Source of the DNA: Steromphala cineraria
Taxonomy: Eukaryota > Mollusca > Gastropoda > Trochida > Trochidae
DNA: 64,000 nucleotides
Assembly (NCBI GenBank): GCA_916613615.1
Contig: OU744732.1
Coordinates: 50,490,227 to 50,554,226, forward strand
Reading direction: 5' to 3'
The position numbers and the translations under genes were made by a program. The notes beneath the pieces were generated by a model, which saw nothing but the letters and a program-made list of their open reading frames with translations, was not told the DNA's origin and did no database searches. Of this stretch, positions 36,253 to 51,200 are shown piece by piece; within the stretch, counting starts at the first letter, position 1; every line of letters begins with the position of its first letter.

Positions 36253-39200
36253 CTGAAATAAATAAGTTAATGTCACATAGTGAAATAGTTATTATCTTAA
36301 AACCCGTCGAAAACGAGTAAACTTAATATGCTTTACTTGCAATATCTAGGTAATTTGAGCCTTGTTGAATTTTGTCATATATCTGTGCCATCATAACAGC
36401 GTACTGCACTTAAACTTGGTAGTTCAATCAACCGTGAATTATGTCGCAATACAGCAAGGCATCAACATCTCAGTGATTGAGACTTGCATTGGATGGTTGT
36501 CGAAAGAGAGTAATATCGTTATATTTGAGATCGCATTATCTGCAATATTACACATTCTCGAGGTGAGTAAGTTAGTTGCTGGTATGGTCATTGTGTTGCC
36601 TGACACTGAAGGTGTGGGTTCTAATTCAGCAAGGACTCGATGTGAGAGTGAAGTACAAAGCTATGATCTTTTGCAGATAGTGTGATCCAAAACATAAAAT
36701 GTTAGTTGCGTTCATTATATCTGAAACACAGTGCTGTCAGTTTTATGCCTTGCTGCATACCCTTGAGTTTTATGTGTTTGCTCTCTAGCCTGTCGGGGCA
36801 CTATAGCAGCACAGAAAAGTAAAGGGTTTGCAGCAAGGCCTTAAATGACATTTTAGACTTTGAGTAGGAAGATAGAACGTGGAAGGACTGTGAAATATTT
36901 CATGTTTTAATTTTTTCTAAAACAAAATGATGATTACCTGAACATGGATGGACTGTGAAAGTCGGTGATGATCTGGTGATGAAGCGCGGCGTCTGTACTG
37001 AGAGCACACCAACCCTGTAAAGATAAACAAGAGGCTTTAGATCGTGCAAAGATCAGTCTGATTAAAATCGCCTGTGATTGGAGGAAAAAAAGTGTAAAAA
37101 TATTGTCTCTAGTGGGGTTTGAACTTCAACCAGCCCGGCTTTCCTCTCATTCACAGTCTGAAGGCACCCCTATTACCCGCATGTTCTGACGCAAGCTCAT
37201 CTAGCCAATCGCAAGGGGCGCAGTTAAAGCTTCGGTATCATGCAGGGGCAGGTAACTCCAGTGTACCATTCGTTATACATAATCGCCGCTAAACGCTATT
37301 TAAAAACGAGGATGTGATTGGCCATGGATAGCTTATGACTGGGTTTGTCTGCGCTAAACTGGTCATAAGAACATATGCGATAGAGGTGGGTGCATTCAGA
37401 CCGAGATGGAGAGGATGTTCTGGCTGGTTCGAGCCCCGATAGAGACAATATTTTTGATATTTTATTCCTCGGAGTACGGTCGATTTTAATCAGACTGGTG
37501 CAAAGATCACCTTGGAGGGATGATCCATAAGGACGTCACAAGTGTAATAATATATGTCCTCCGCCAAAATCAAGATATTAGAGAAATGATGGCCATGGAA
37601 TCTCCACAGAGTTAGAGCTTTTCATATTTGATTCAATTACTATTGGCCAGGGTCTGGTTGAGACTGGTGTTGGTGTCCACACCGAAGTTTGATAGCAAAT
37701 GTGAACACTCTAGGTTCATAAGTACATGAGATATCGTGCTTACATCATTTTTAATACTGCGTCAGACGTATTCGGTTACCGTGAATATTCGTTTCGGGCA
37801 AAATTAAGAAGAAGAAACTTGTAACTAAACATGTCCACAACATTTTCTAATCAAAACAACTTAAGACTCTAAACCCATGGATATATTATGAATCCAATGA
37901 GTGTTCAAATTATAATTAGGGAGGTTGAGGAGGCAGTAGGCTACTCATTTCGTGATTAAAGTGACACATTTTGACCTTTATATCTGTCCGTTAAACCAAT
38001 TTTCCTTTTCTCACATATTATTTGATAGAAGTGATTATTAGATAGCTGTACTTGTGACACCCAAAGGGCGCACCCCTCCAAAACGAAACCATGTATCAGA
38101 TCCCGCATCTTGCGACAGAAATTAAGATTATATGTTCTAATTTTTCAGTAATGTGGAAAGGATAGGAGTAACGAGAAATTTAAAGAATGCTTTAGCATAT
38201 ACAAAAAGTAAAAAATATCCTGCTTTCTAAACATAATTCAATAGAGAGTCAAGGTTTTGCTTTCAAAACGAAATCATCTTTTAATTTGTTTTAAATATAA
38301 CACTATTATATATATAAACCAACGCGTACTCTCCGATCTCAAGACATGCTGAATAGGGCACTCTCGAAAATAGCCCCCAACAGTCTACCATTTGAACTTA
38401 AAACAGCAATCTCTAAAAAAAAACCGTTCCTGTTAAGAGACGCATATATAATGTAAGACTTCTCTTGTTCAGCTGCTTATAATTGGAAAATAGGCGCTAT
38501 ACAAATGAATTATTATTATCATTATTATCATTCATCATTCACCTGAGCGAAGTTGACGAAGAAGAGCTGCTCGTGTGAGAGATTCAAACCCGGAAGTAAG
38601 GGCTCCTCCCCGTTCTCCGACACCCACTTCTTGTACGCCTGCAACATTTGTTTATTTTTGTGTTTTATACATCATGTATGCAAACGAAAAGAAATGGTAA
38701 CGTGAGAAGAAATGACAACAAGACACACACAAACTGTCTTACCATGAATGATGCTTTGATTCCACCATTGTCAGCCATATTCTCTCCCAATGTCAGCTTT
38801 CCGTTCACCTGCCGATATAGACCAAAAAGCCAAAATTTAAAAGAGACTTCTATATCCAAAACACAAAAACTATTTCGCCGTTTTTCTCTGTTAAAATTAT
38901 TGACAAAAACTTTTTACTCTCTATTTATCCTCTATTTATACATACTACACTCTCGCACATACTAATTTTTCAACTATGTATGTTTAGGATCTCTTTTTAT
39001 TTTCCTTGTATACCATTAACATTTAACATCAACATTTCAGTCAAAAAAAACCTTTTTCAGGGACTATAGGTTAGCCGATACTCACATGATCACCATTGAC
39101 AGTGAAGTTAGAGTACTGATCCACGAAGCAGGAGGCGAGCCGAGTGAACTGGGCCAGGGACGAGTTGCTCCACCACTGGTGGAAGTTACCCACCTTGTCG

Positions 39201-42200
39201 TACTGCCGACCTGCACATATCATACAAACTACACGTGTTATACTACAGATTACAAATGTACTCAATAATATTGCACGTGAAATACTATAGTTTACAAAAA
39301 AAACATACTAACTCATGAAAAACTACACGCGAAATGCTGTTGATTTTATTTCATTTTATTAAAACTCTTTTTTTAGAATTATTTTTAATTTCGTGAAAAA
39401 GGTAACAGTTTTTGATCCACACAAAGGGAATCTTACTTACTTAAATACGCAATTACTTTAATACTACATGCATATGAAATACTATTGACTACTTACGTAT
39501 TCATAAATACTTCACGTGAAATAATATTGTTCACTTACGTATTCATAAATACTACACATGAAATACTATAGATTACTTGCGTTCCCATAAATACTACACA
39601 TGAGATACTTACTTTCCCATAAATACTACAGGTGAAAAACTATTGACTACTTACGTATTCATAAATACTACACATGAAATACTATCGATCACTTACGTAT
39701 TCATAAGTACTACACGTGAAATACTATTGATATTTACGTTCCGGTAAATACTTCATCTGAAATACTACAGATTACATATGTAACCATGAAAACTACACAT
39801 GAAGTACTATTGATTACTTACGTATTCATAAATACGTCACGTTAAATATTATTGATATTTACGTTCCAAAATTACTACATGTGATAACTACAGATAACGC
39901 ATATGCCATGAATACTACACATGAAATTCTATTTATTACTTACATACTCATAAATACTTCACGTGGAATACTACAAGTTTAAAGATTTTAGATATATTGC
40001 ATATATAATTTCTAAATATGAGACATTTTTCATAATTTGTATCAGGATCATTAACAAGTTGTTACCTTCATCATCGAAGCCATGCGTTATCTCGTGACCG
40101 ATGACCATCCCAATACCACCGAATATTAGGGACCTGTAACATGTATAGACAGAAAGTTTTTATTAAAAAATGAATTTTAGACATAGCTTCTAGCTTATAA
40201 CAGTATAAATTCTTGTTCTGATTTCAGAAAATCCGGTTCAGGTACAGGATATTTTTTAAACCCTTGACCCTCAGTCGGTCAACTTCCATCCTGCCACAAT
40301 ATAAGTTCTAACATTCCGTGGCGGGGTTACAGGGATATATCAGCGTCTTGCTTGGTGTTATGCGACGAGCCGAAGGTTTTATACATGTAAAATATACTAA
40401 AGAATCATTCTAGCAGGTGTACAAAGTGTTCAAGTGTTCAAAGTGAAATCAATTATTTCATTTGCTCCATTCTGGTGTGTTAATACATTACTTGACACTT
40501 ACATAGGATATTCCTTGCTATAGAACGGTGGCTGGAGAATGGCCGCGGGGAAGGCTGGAATAAGAAAAAGTAATGTAAACGGTAACCGATTTATAAATAA
40601 GTCTTAAAAGGTAGCAAATGATATGCTGAATTGGAAATATTCTTAAAAATATGATTACTTTGGAAATTCAATATCACTTGAAATAGACGAAAAGACACTT
40701 AAATAACTTTATTATGCCGAAAACTGTCCACACATCTCTCCGAAACACAAATGCACAATTCATTCAAAACAGCAGTTCATTGATGAAACTGAACATTTGT
40801 TTATCGACGAAAACATCCAGTAATTATGAATAACATTTTTAACTTACTTATTGAGTTTATATTGGGTCTGTAGAAAGCATTCACGATTGCTGGCGTGGAA
40901 GTCCATCTGTAACGTTACATACAGTATGTTTTAGACAATAATTTTCCCATCGGCAGTGAATAGGATAAAACATACTATAGAGGAGCATTTGAAACTGTTG
41001 TGTACCGTGAGTGTAGCTTGCATTTGCCCAAAGAAAGAAGCCACTCATATCATCGTTTAGCGTGACATATGTTACAGGTGTACTAATCTTGTGAATATTT
41101 CAAAGTACACTTAAATGAAATATCAACTGCACGAAGTGTTTTTTCCTATAAAATATCGGTTTACATTGTTGTAAGAATAGAAAGAAAGTCTGAATGGCAA
41201 AATTGGGGTATTTAAAGAATAAAGTTCATACTTTTCGATCTTATGATTATGAATTGTAAACAAGTTTAATTTGTCTAAGGGCAAGTATTGTTATATTCTC
41301 ATGCACTGATATTGAGCCAAAATAAAACTAGACAAAAGAACTAAGATACATACACGATAGTTAAGAATGATAACAGCAATTACAATCTGATCCAAATCAA
41401 CCATGTTCCGAGGAATAAAATTGTAACATTATAGACTCCATCTGGGTTCGAACTTAATCCAACCGTTGTTTCCTCTCCGTCAAGGACCGTGTGGAGAGGA
41501 ATTTCTCTTATAGAACACGTTCGATTCCCAGTGGCGTCCATATTTTGAAACTTTCATTCCCTGGGGCGTGGTCGACTTCTAACCAGACTGCCAACAATTA
41601 CAGAGATTAAGATATTCATCAAGAGAACATCTTAAAGGTCTCAACTAACTTCTTCCGGTCCACCTCTCGGTGTAGATGCCAGAACTTGTCTCTCACCGTG
41701 TCCTGTAGTAGGGTCAACACGTTCTCGAAGTAGTTGGACTCGTTAAACGACACCTGCCGGGACAATATACAACATGAACTAAACCTTTTGCATCTTTCTA
41801 CGTAAATCCTAAAACGCCAGTTTCCAAATTTTCTGTGCTTGCTCTCTAGCTTACTATGAGATAAAGTTATAGTCCAATCATAAAGTAACTGGAGGTTGCT
41901 AACAATCGCCTGTAGGGGCGCTGATATCAGCACAGAAAATTCAAGTGTCTGCAGCAAGGCATAAAACTGACAGTTGGGAAACTGGCGTTTATGCTTTGAG
42001 TAGGAAGATGAATCTTTTGTAACTCGAAGCAAAGGCCAAGTTTAACGCCGCGCACATATCAACATGACCAGATCTCCATGTGCGCGAACAAAGGAAAACT
42101 GGTCATTTTGATATATATACGCAACGACAAAGTTTGCCTTTGCCCGAAGCTGAAGGGACAAAACTCAAGATATATCTGTCTCATTAATACTACATGCTAA

Positions 42201-45200
42201 ATTTCAAAGGTTATCACTCACAAGAGACATTGAAAGAAAATGCATTTTGGACTTCAAACATAATTATAGCATTTTCGTGGTAAAGCCACGGTTTTCGAAT
42301 ACACATACTATCATTGCAAAACGATAATGAAGATTTGACCATCGAAATATCAAGGGTATGTTAGTGTATCTTCTTGACAGTAAATGCCGTCGGAAATTGG
42401 TTTGAAATTACTGTACTGGTACATGGTCCATTGCTAAGGCAATATAATGTCATCGTCTAAAATTGCACGAATATAATCTAATATACAGATAACGCTTTAT
42501 GAAATCTTGTCTTTACCAATATCTTAAGTTCTTCAGAAGTGATGTTTACAAATTTATAACGTCCTGCTTAAACGATTTTTGAAATGCTTGTTTTGTATGC
42601 TGGAAAGACGGGAAATTGGTCATAGCTTGTTTGGTATGCTGGAAAGACGGGAAATTGGCCATGGCACGAAATAATTCATAGCAGTATCTCACAAATTGAT
42701 AGAACTTAACATCATATTGGAAAAACATAACTGAAAAAACTATAGGAAGAAGTAATCAACTTCTAGCACAAAAACAATTAGTTGATCAAATGTATGAACA
42801 AGTTAGTGGTACAGTTTACGTACATCTTCGTACATTTTGTTGAGGTGAGTATCATTCAGGATTTCTTCAGGGTAGCCGATCTTCTCCAGTGTAGCTGATG
42901 CCTTTAGAACAAATAAAGTCAATGTCAACCTAGTCTTCATATTAGCAAATTCAACAATAATTTGTAATAAGTATTACTAATTAAAAACAAGAGTCATCAG
43001 AAGATGACATATCCCACCGGTTCAACATGATCGTAAGATGTAAACCTTTGAAAGATAATTGTAAATTTTTCAATATAATATAAGCTCATATATATGAAAC
43101 GAAACCTTTCATGAACAGAGTCCATATAAGAGCCGCTTCCATGGAAATAATAAAAAATAAAATTTTCAGAAATGTGAAAATATCAAAAGGCACCACTTCA
43201 GTAGGTGGGCAATACACATGTAAAGTTTAAGAAAGATATGTGGACCGGTTTTATATATATGAAACCTTTCATGAACAGAGTCCAAATAAGAGCCGTTTCC
43301 ATGGAAATAATAAAAAATAATATTTTCAGAAATTTGAAAATATCAAAAGGCACCACTTCAGTAGGTGGGCAATACACATGTAAAGTTTCAGAAAGATATG
43401 TGGACTGGTTTTTGAGTTCTGCTCCGGAAACGAAACCTTTCATGAACAGAGTCCATATAAGAGCCGTTTCCATGGAAATAATAAACAATAAAATTTTCAG
43501 AAATATGAAAATATCAAAAGGCACCACTTCAGTAGGTGGGCAATACACATGTAAAGTTTAAGAAAGATATGTCGACCGGTTATATATATATGAAACCTTT
43601 CATGAACAGAGTCCAAATAAGAGCCGTTTCCATGAAAATAATAAAAAATAACATTTTCAGGAATTTGAAAATATCAAAAGGCACCACTTCAGTAGGTGGG
43701 CAATACACATGTTAAGTTTCAGAAAGATATGTGGACCCGTTTTTGAGTTCTGCTCCGGAAACGAAATGATTACGGACGGACGGACAGACGGACGGACGGA
43801 CGGACATACAGACGGACAGGGCGATGACTATATCCCACGGTATTACATACCGGTGGGATAAAAAAGAAGTATTGACAGAAAATGGAATCAAGGGTTACAT
43901 AAAACCTGCTAAAGTGAACGTTAAACAGAATTGCAAAGTTGTTTACGATACACAAATACAATTTAACAAGGTTTAAAGTTAACGAAATTTATATTTATTA
44001 AGATAAATTAATCTATAATGAATATCTAGCTGCATTTATAGTAAAATCGACAGTTAGATCTATTGAAATTTAATTGATTCGGTAGACATTTTCAATGATT
44101 AACTCAAACTTCATTTGCTTGATACATTTTCGATAATTTTAAAGTCAACAAAGGTATGCAAACTTATATCGTAAAGAACTTCCAAGCCTCTGCATTTCAA
44201 CATACAAATAAACAAGGATGAAAGGTGTTTCCTTTTAACCAATATAATTTCCTTAAATGGTAATGGCATTTTATTGATTTAACTTCTAAACGTGTATTTA
44301 TTACCTACGAGGGCAGTTATATCGAAGTTCATATTTTTCATATGAAAGGGCAACATCTCACGTTTTCACGTTATAAACAATGCTTTCACGTCACGGTTTG
44401 CCTATGACAATGTGTGTTATAGGGACCGGCGGCGACAAGTCCGCCTATGCTGAAAAATCGATTTAGATTTTTTCATTAATTTCGTTCACCTTTATAAACA
44501 GAATATCACATTCGTGTATATGACATACTATGTTTAAAACATTCGTGCCAAAATATCAATAAATCCCTCGCTTTCGCTCAGGAAATACTTATTTTTAGGC
44601 ACTCGTGTCGTTAACAAAGTATGCCATTGACATTCATATATTATCCTCTATATTTGCACCTTATCCAGAGCGTAAGTCTTCGTCTCATCATCCATCCAGG
44701 TGGCGCTCTCAAGCATGTTCTCGAAGGCTGACCTCAGGTAACGGATCATCACCATGGCCTAGGGGAGATAACTCTCATGTTCATGTTTTCAAGGGATATA
44801 ACTCTTGTGACCAAAGACAACTTATTTGTGCTGAATTGTATTAGAAAGTTCTTTTTTGACTTTATAAATGCAAATGTTTAAAAAACTTTTTCGCATGTAG
44901 CCAAATGTTTAAGGGTTGATAACTCTCATTTCATGGCTTAACGGGAGATCATTCTCATAACTTTTTCATTTTGACATAAAAATAATCTCATTTTACTTCT
45001 AAAGGTAGGTCAATGCTAGGTCTTTGCATCAAGCCGAATGTTTAAGTAACTGCTACAAACTAAAAAATTGAAATTTTACCCTGTAAAGAGACATGTTCAC
45101 ATTTATTTTCTGTCTGAAATATCCTCCGATTTAAAGGAAAAGCATGCCAATTAAAAATGTTGCATCAAATGATAAAATAATTATCAATGTTAATTACTGA

Positions 45201-48200
45201 TGATGCGTACGTTTTGTTTGGCAGCCCTATCAAAGTAGTTATCAATAAAGATTCTTCCTACAGCGTTGCCCATGTTGTTGTTGACGTAATCGACGCATGT
45301 CCGCCATTTTGGAGGTTCTCGTTTCTTGCCGAATATAACCTGGAGAACAAGACACAAGCATTATGTTTTTTTATTATTTATGTAGTAATGAAGAAATAAG
45401 ACTTTGGTTAAAACAAGAACTTTAATGAGCTATTAAAGTCCTTGGTTCAAACGATTCATACCCTGTTGTAATCTTTCTGTATATCTCTGTATTCCTCCGC
45501 TAGGTTTGTGAGACGGTACATCATAATCCGCCACACCATGTAGTTCGCAAGTGTCCTGTAATGAACCAAATGGCCAACACTGAATTGATAACATTTTTTA
45601 CTGATCCAATGGATATCAGTTGCTGACCGGTACCTTCATCTTTGAAACTATCACTGATTTTAGATAATGACAACGAAATAATGAAAAGTTTAATCCTTTG
45701 AAACATGATCTCTTTAAATGACATAGTAATTGACACTCGTAAGATACGACCATTGTCCTCAAGGACTCATGTACTATTTTCTATGACTTTCGGTCTTGAA
45801 CTTCAACAAATCATCGGCCATCATTCATAATAAGCTACAACGATATTTCTTAACAATTTCTTAACATAGGCCCTGATTATCTACAGTAAAAGGTGCGCGT
45901 CACAAGAACCCTACCAAGCTCAGACTTCCACGTAGAGACGTAAGTTACAAGAGTAAAGTCAGATCAGATGTTTAATTTGTTTCAAGGATTTGTCAACAGA
46001 ATATATGGTCTGGGTTACTGTTGAACAAAACACAATGGTGCCATTAGTGAAATGTTAAATGGTGACACTAAGGTAAACCTTACTGTGCAACGATCCCCTG
46101 ATCTCACCTTCTACAAATAGGCAGACATCAAAGACAAACAATGGTGAATTAAAGCAAAGACCCTTATATACCAATAAACTGATATAAACTTTTGATCTAA
46201 TGTTTGCTGTATTCATTAGTCATCTGTGAGAGAAACCTATCTTACCGTGGGTAAGTGTCCTTGACGAGGGCGAGTAGTATGATAAAAAAATTTGATCTAA
46301 GCATTGCTGTATTTATCAGTCATCTGTGAGAGAACCTATCCTACCGTGGGTTAGGGGGCGAGTAGTATGATAAAAATCTTTGATCTAAGCATTGCTGTAT
46401 TCATCAGTCATCTATGAGAGAAACCTATCCTACCGTGGGTTAGTGTCCTTGACGAGGGCGAGTAGTATGATAAAAAAATTTGATCTAAGCATTGCTGTAT
46501 TTATCAGTCATCTGTGAGAGAACCTATCCTACCGTGGGTTAGGGGGCGAGTAGTATGATAAAAATCTTTGATCTAAGCATTGCTGTATTCATCAGTCATC
46601 TGTGAGAGAAAGCTATCCTACCGTGGGTTAGTGTCCTTGACGAGGGCGAGTAGTATGATAAAAAAATTTGATCTAAGCATTGCTGTATTTATCAGTCATC
46701 TGTGAGAGAACCTATCCTACCGTGGGTTAGGGGGCGAGTAGTATGATAAAAATCTTTGATCTAAGCATTGCTGTATTCATCAGTCATCTGTGAGAGAAAC
46801 CTATCCTACCGTGGGTTAGGGGGCGAGTAGTATGATAAAAATCTTTGATCTAAGCATTGCTGTATTCATCAGTCATCTGTGAGAGAAAGCTATCCTACCG
46901 TGGGTTAGTGTCCTTGACGAGGGCGAATAGTATGATAAAAAAATTTGATCTAAGCATTGCTGTATTTATCAGTCATCTGTGAGAGAACCTATCCTACCGT
47001 GGGTTAGGGGGCGAGTAGTATGATAAAAATCTTTGATCTAAGCATTGCTGTATTCATCAGTCATCTGTGAGAGAAACCTATCCTACCGTGGGTTAGGGGG
47101 CGAGTAGTATGATAAAAATCTTTGATCTAAGCATTGCTGTATTCATCAGTCATCTGTGAGAGAAACCTATCCTACCGTGGGTTAGGGGGCGAGTAGTATG
47201 ATAAAAATCTTTGATCTAAGCATTGCTGTATTCATCAGTCATCTGTGAGAGAACCTATCCTACCGTGGGTTAGGGGGCGAGTAGTATGATAAAAATCTTT
47301 GATCTAAGCATTGCTGTATTCATCAGTCATCTGTGAGAGAAACCTATCCTACCGTGGGTTAGGGGGCGAGTAGTATGATAAAAATCTTTGATCTAAGCAT
47401 TGCTGTATTCATCAGTCATCTGTGAGAGAAACCTATCCTGCCGTGGGTTAGTGTCCTTGACGAGGGCGAGTAGTATGATAAAAAAATTTGATCTAAGCAT
47501 TGCTGTATTTATCAGTCATCTGTGAGAGAACCTATCCTACCGTGGGTTAGGGGGCGAGTAGTATGATAAAAATCTTTGATCTAAGCATTGCTGTATTTAT
47601 CAGTCATCTGTGAGAGAAACCTATCCTACCGTGGGTTAGGGGGCGAGTAGTATGATAAAAATCTTTGATCTAAGCATTGCTGTATTCATCAGTCATCTGT
47701 GAGAGAAACCTATCCTACCGTGGGTTAGTGTCCTTGACGAGGGCGAGTAGTATGATAAAAAAAATTGATCTAAGCATTGCTGTATTTATCAGTCATCTGT
47801 GAGAGAACCTATCCTACCGTGGGTTAGGGGGCGAGTAGTATGATAAAAATCTTTGATCTAAGCATTGCTGTATTCATCAGTCATCTGTGAGAGAAACCTA
47901 TCCTACCGTGGGTTAGGGGGCGAGTAGTATGATAAAAATCTTTGATCTAAGCATTGCTGTATTCATCAGTCATCTGTGAGAGAAACCTATCCTACCGTGG
48001 GTTAGGGGGCGAGTAGTATGATAAAAATCTTTGATCTAAGCATTGCTGTAATCATCAGTCATCTGTGAGAGAAACCTATCCTACCGTGGGTTAGTGTCCT
48101 TGACGAGGGCGAGTAGTATGATGAAAAAATTTGATCTAAGCATTGCTGTATTTATCAGTCATCTGTGAGAGAACCTATCCTACCGTGGGTTAGGGGGCGA

Positions 48201-51200
48201 GTAGTATGATAAAAATCTTTGATCTAAGCATTGCTGTATTCATCAGTCATCTGTGAGAGAAACCTATCCTACCGTGGGTTAGGGGGCGAGTAGTATGATA
48301 AAAATTCTTGATCTAAGCATTGCTGTATTCATCAGTCATCTGTGAGAGAAAGCTATCCTACCGTGGGTTAGTGTCCTTGACGAGGGCGAGTAGTATGATA
48401 AAAAAATTTGATCTAAGCATTGCTGTATTTATCAGTCATCTGTGAGAGAACCTATCCTACCGTGGGTTAGGGGGCGAGTAGTATGATAAAAATCTTTGAT
48501 CTAAGCATTGCTGTATTCATCAGTCATCTGTGAGAGAAACCTATCCTACCGTGGGTTAGGGGGCGAGTAGTATGATAAAAATCTTTGATCTAAGCATTGC
48601 TGTATTCATCAGTCATCTGTGAGAGAAACCTATCCTACCGTGGGTTAGGGGGCGAGTAGTATGATAAAAATCTTTGATCTAAGCATTGCTGTATTCATCA
48701 GTCATCTGTGAGAGAAACCTATCCTACTGTGGGTTAGGGGGCGAGTAGTATGATAAAAATCTTTGATCTAAGCATTGCTGTAATCATCAGTCATCTGTGA
48801 GAGAAAGCTATCTTACCGTGGGTTAGTGTCCTTGACGAGGGCGAGTAGTATGATAAAAAAATTTGATCTAAGCATTGCTGTATTTATCAGTCATCTGTGA
48901 GAGAACCTATCCTACCGTGGGTTAGGGGGCGAGTAGTATGATAAAAATCTTTGATCTAAGCATTGCTGTATTCATCAGTCATCTGTGAGAGAAACCTATC
49001 CTACCGTGGGTTAGGGGGCGAGTAGTATGATAAAAAATCTTTGATCTAAGCATTGCTGTATTCATCAGTCATCTGTGAGAGAAAGCTATCCTACCGTGGG
49101 TTAGTGTCCTTGACGAGGGCGAGTAGTATGATAAAAAAATTTGATCTAAGCATTGCTGTATTTATCAGTCATCTGTGAGAGAACCTATCCTACCGTGGGT
49201 TAGGGGGCGAGTAGTATGATAAAAATCTTTGATCTAAGCATTGCTGTATTCATCAGTCATCTGTGAGAGAAACCTATCCTACCGTGGGTTAGGGGGCGAG
49301 TAGTATGATAAAAATCTTTGATCTAAGCATTGCTGTATTCATCAGTCATCTGTGAGAGAAACCTATCCTACCGTGGGTTAGGGGGCGAGTAGTATGATAA
49401 AAATCTTTGATCTAAGCATTGCTGTATTCATCAGTCATCTGTGAGAGAAACCTATCCTACCGTGGGTTAGGGGGCGAGTAGTATGATAAAAATCTTTGAT
49501 CTAAGCATTGCTGTATTCATCAGTCATCTGTGAGAGAAAGCTATCCTACCGTGGGTTAGTGTCCTTGACGAGGGCGAGTAGTATGATAAAAAAATTTGAT
49601 CTAAGCATTGCTGTATTTATCAGTCATCTGTGAGAGAACCTATCCTACCGTGGGTTAGGGGGCGAGTAGTATGATAAAAATCTTTGATCTAAGCATTGCT
49701 GTATTCATCAGTCATCTGTGAGAGAAACCTATCCTACCGTGGGTTAGGGGGCGAGTAGTATGATAAAAATCTTTGATCTAAGCATTGCTGTATTCATCAG
49801 TCATCTGTGAGAGAAACCTATCCTACCGTGGGTTAGGGGGCGAGTAGTATGATAAAAATCTTTGATCTAAGCATTGCTGTATTCATCAGTCATCTGTGAG
49901 AGAAACCTATCCTACCGTGGGTTAGGGGGCGAGTAGTATGATAAAAATCTTTGATCTAAGCATTGCTGTATTCATCAGTCATCTGTGAGAGAAACCTATC
50001 CTACCGTGGGTTAGGGGGCGAGTAGTATGATAAAAATCTTTGATCTAAGCATTGCTGTATTCATCAGTCATCTGTGAGAGAAACCTATCCTACCGTGGGT
50101 TAGGGGGCGAGTAGTATGATAAAAATCTTTGATCTAAGCATTGCTGTATTCATCAGTCATCTGTGAGAGAAACCTATCCTACCGTGGGTTAGGGGGCGAG
50201 TAGTATGATAAAAATCTTTGATCTAAGCATTGCTGTATTCATCAGTCATCTGTGAGAGAAAGCTATCTTACCGTGGGTTAGTGTCCTTGACGAGGGCGAG
50301 GAGTCTCCTGAGGTAGTCGGGCGTGTACACAACCACCTGCTCGCTGGACGTGATGTCGAACTTGAAGTGTCCAAACAGGGTCTGCAGAAACCTTAGCCAG
50401 TCAATCTGAAACATCGCATTTGTTTTATCATGCTGGCGATTAATGTGTTTTTCAAAATCGGGCTTGGAAAGTCATGAGAATGTATAATTGAAGCACAAAA
50501 ACCAATATATCAAACTAAACGGCATTAGCACGCAGTTGGTATTTGATGTCACGACGCGATTCGGTCAATATTGTTTTCCTCTGGTATTGACCTCATCAAC
50601 AGACCATATTTGTATATTAACATAAAGAGAAACACAAAAGTTGGGAGTTGCGAGTCTGTATGTCTATGGTCACTTCCAAGGACAGGCATCGCACGAAATG
50701 TTGTGAAATGGTTTGCCAATGCTGTTGAAGAGCTTCATCCACCAATGTGTGATGGGATGCTTGTCGGGCGAGTCTTCGTCGCTGATTAGATAATGTGTTC
50801 AAGTCCACCTGCAAAGGAGAGGTTGAACAACGATTCATCAGTGTTATGGCAAATTCTGGTCCCAGTGAGCTGCCCATACCATCGCTGTTTGTGCAGTATG
50901 TGCAGGTGGATGAGGGTCGTGTCATGGAAAGGACTTCGAAACCGGATGTTGCAAGCATCAAGAGGACTGCATACCATATATGGTGTCGTCTTGTTCCAAG
51001 CGTTCTCCAACTACTCTCAGTAGCCGTCAGAAATCTTCTTTTGAGGTGCGAAACGTGGAAATATCGGTCCTACCAAAAGGATGTGAGAGTTTGCGTTTCA
51101 AGCCGAGGACGGTCTGCAACTGTTCCATTTGTCTAAGAATGTTGTTTCCGTTCTCAAGCAAATGTACATGGAAGTGTTTGGTACTCACAACATCTGAAGT

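Noticed and set aside
41619..42032. 137-codon minus-strand open frame
   Set aside because: It reads through M13 exon 15 in frame but extends into intron and a fold-back element; the donor at 41,650 and acceptor at 41,753 define the real exon.
43198..43561. Two overlapping 116-118 codon frames on opposite strands
   Set aside because: Both are made of the ~180 bp tandem unit of the composite element; the internal repetition explains their length.
46195..50271. Regular repeats that might suggest a CRISPR array
   Set aside because: Units are fully tandem with no unique spacers, the genome is eukaryotic, and the unit derives from an exon edge.
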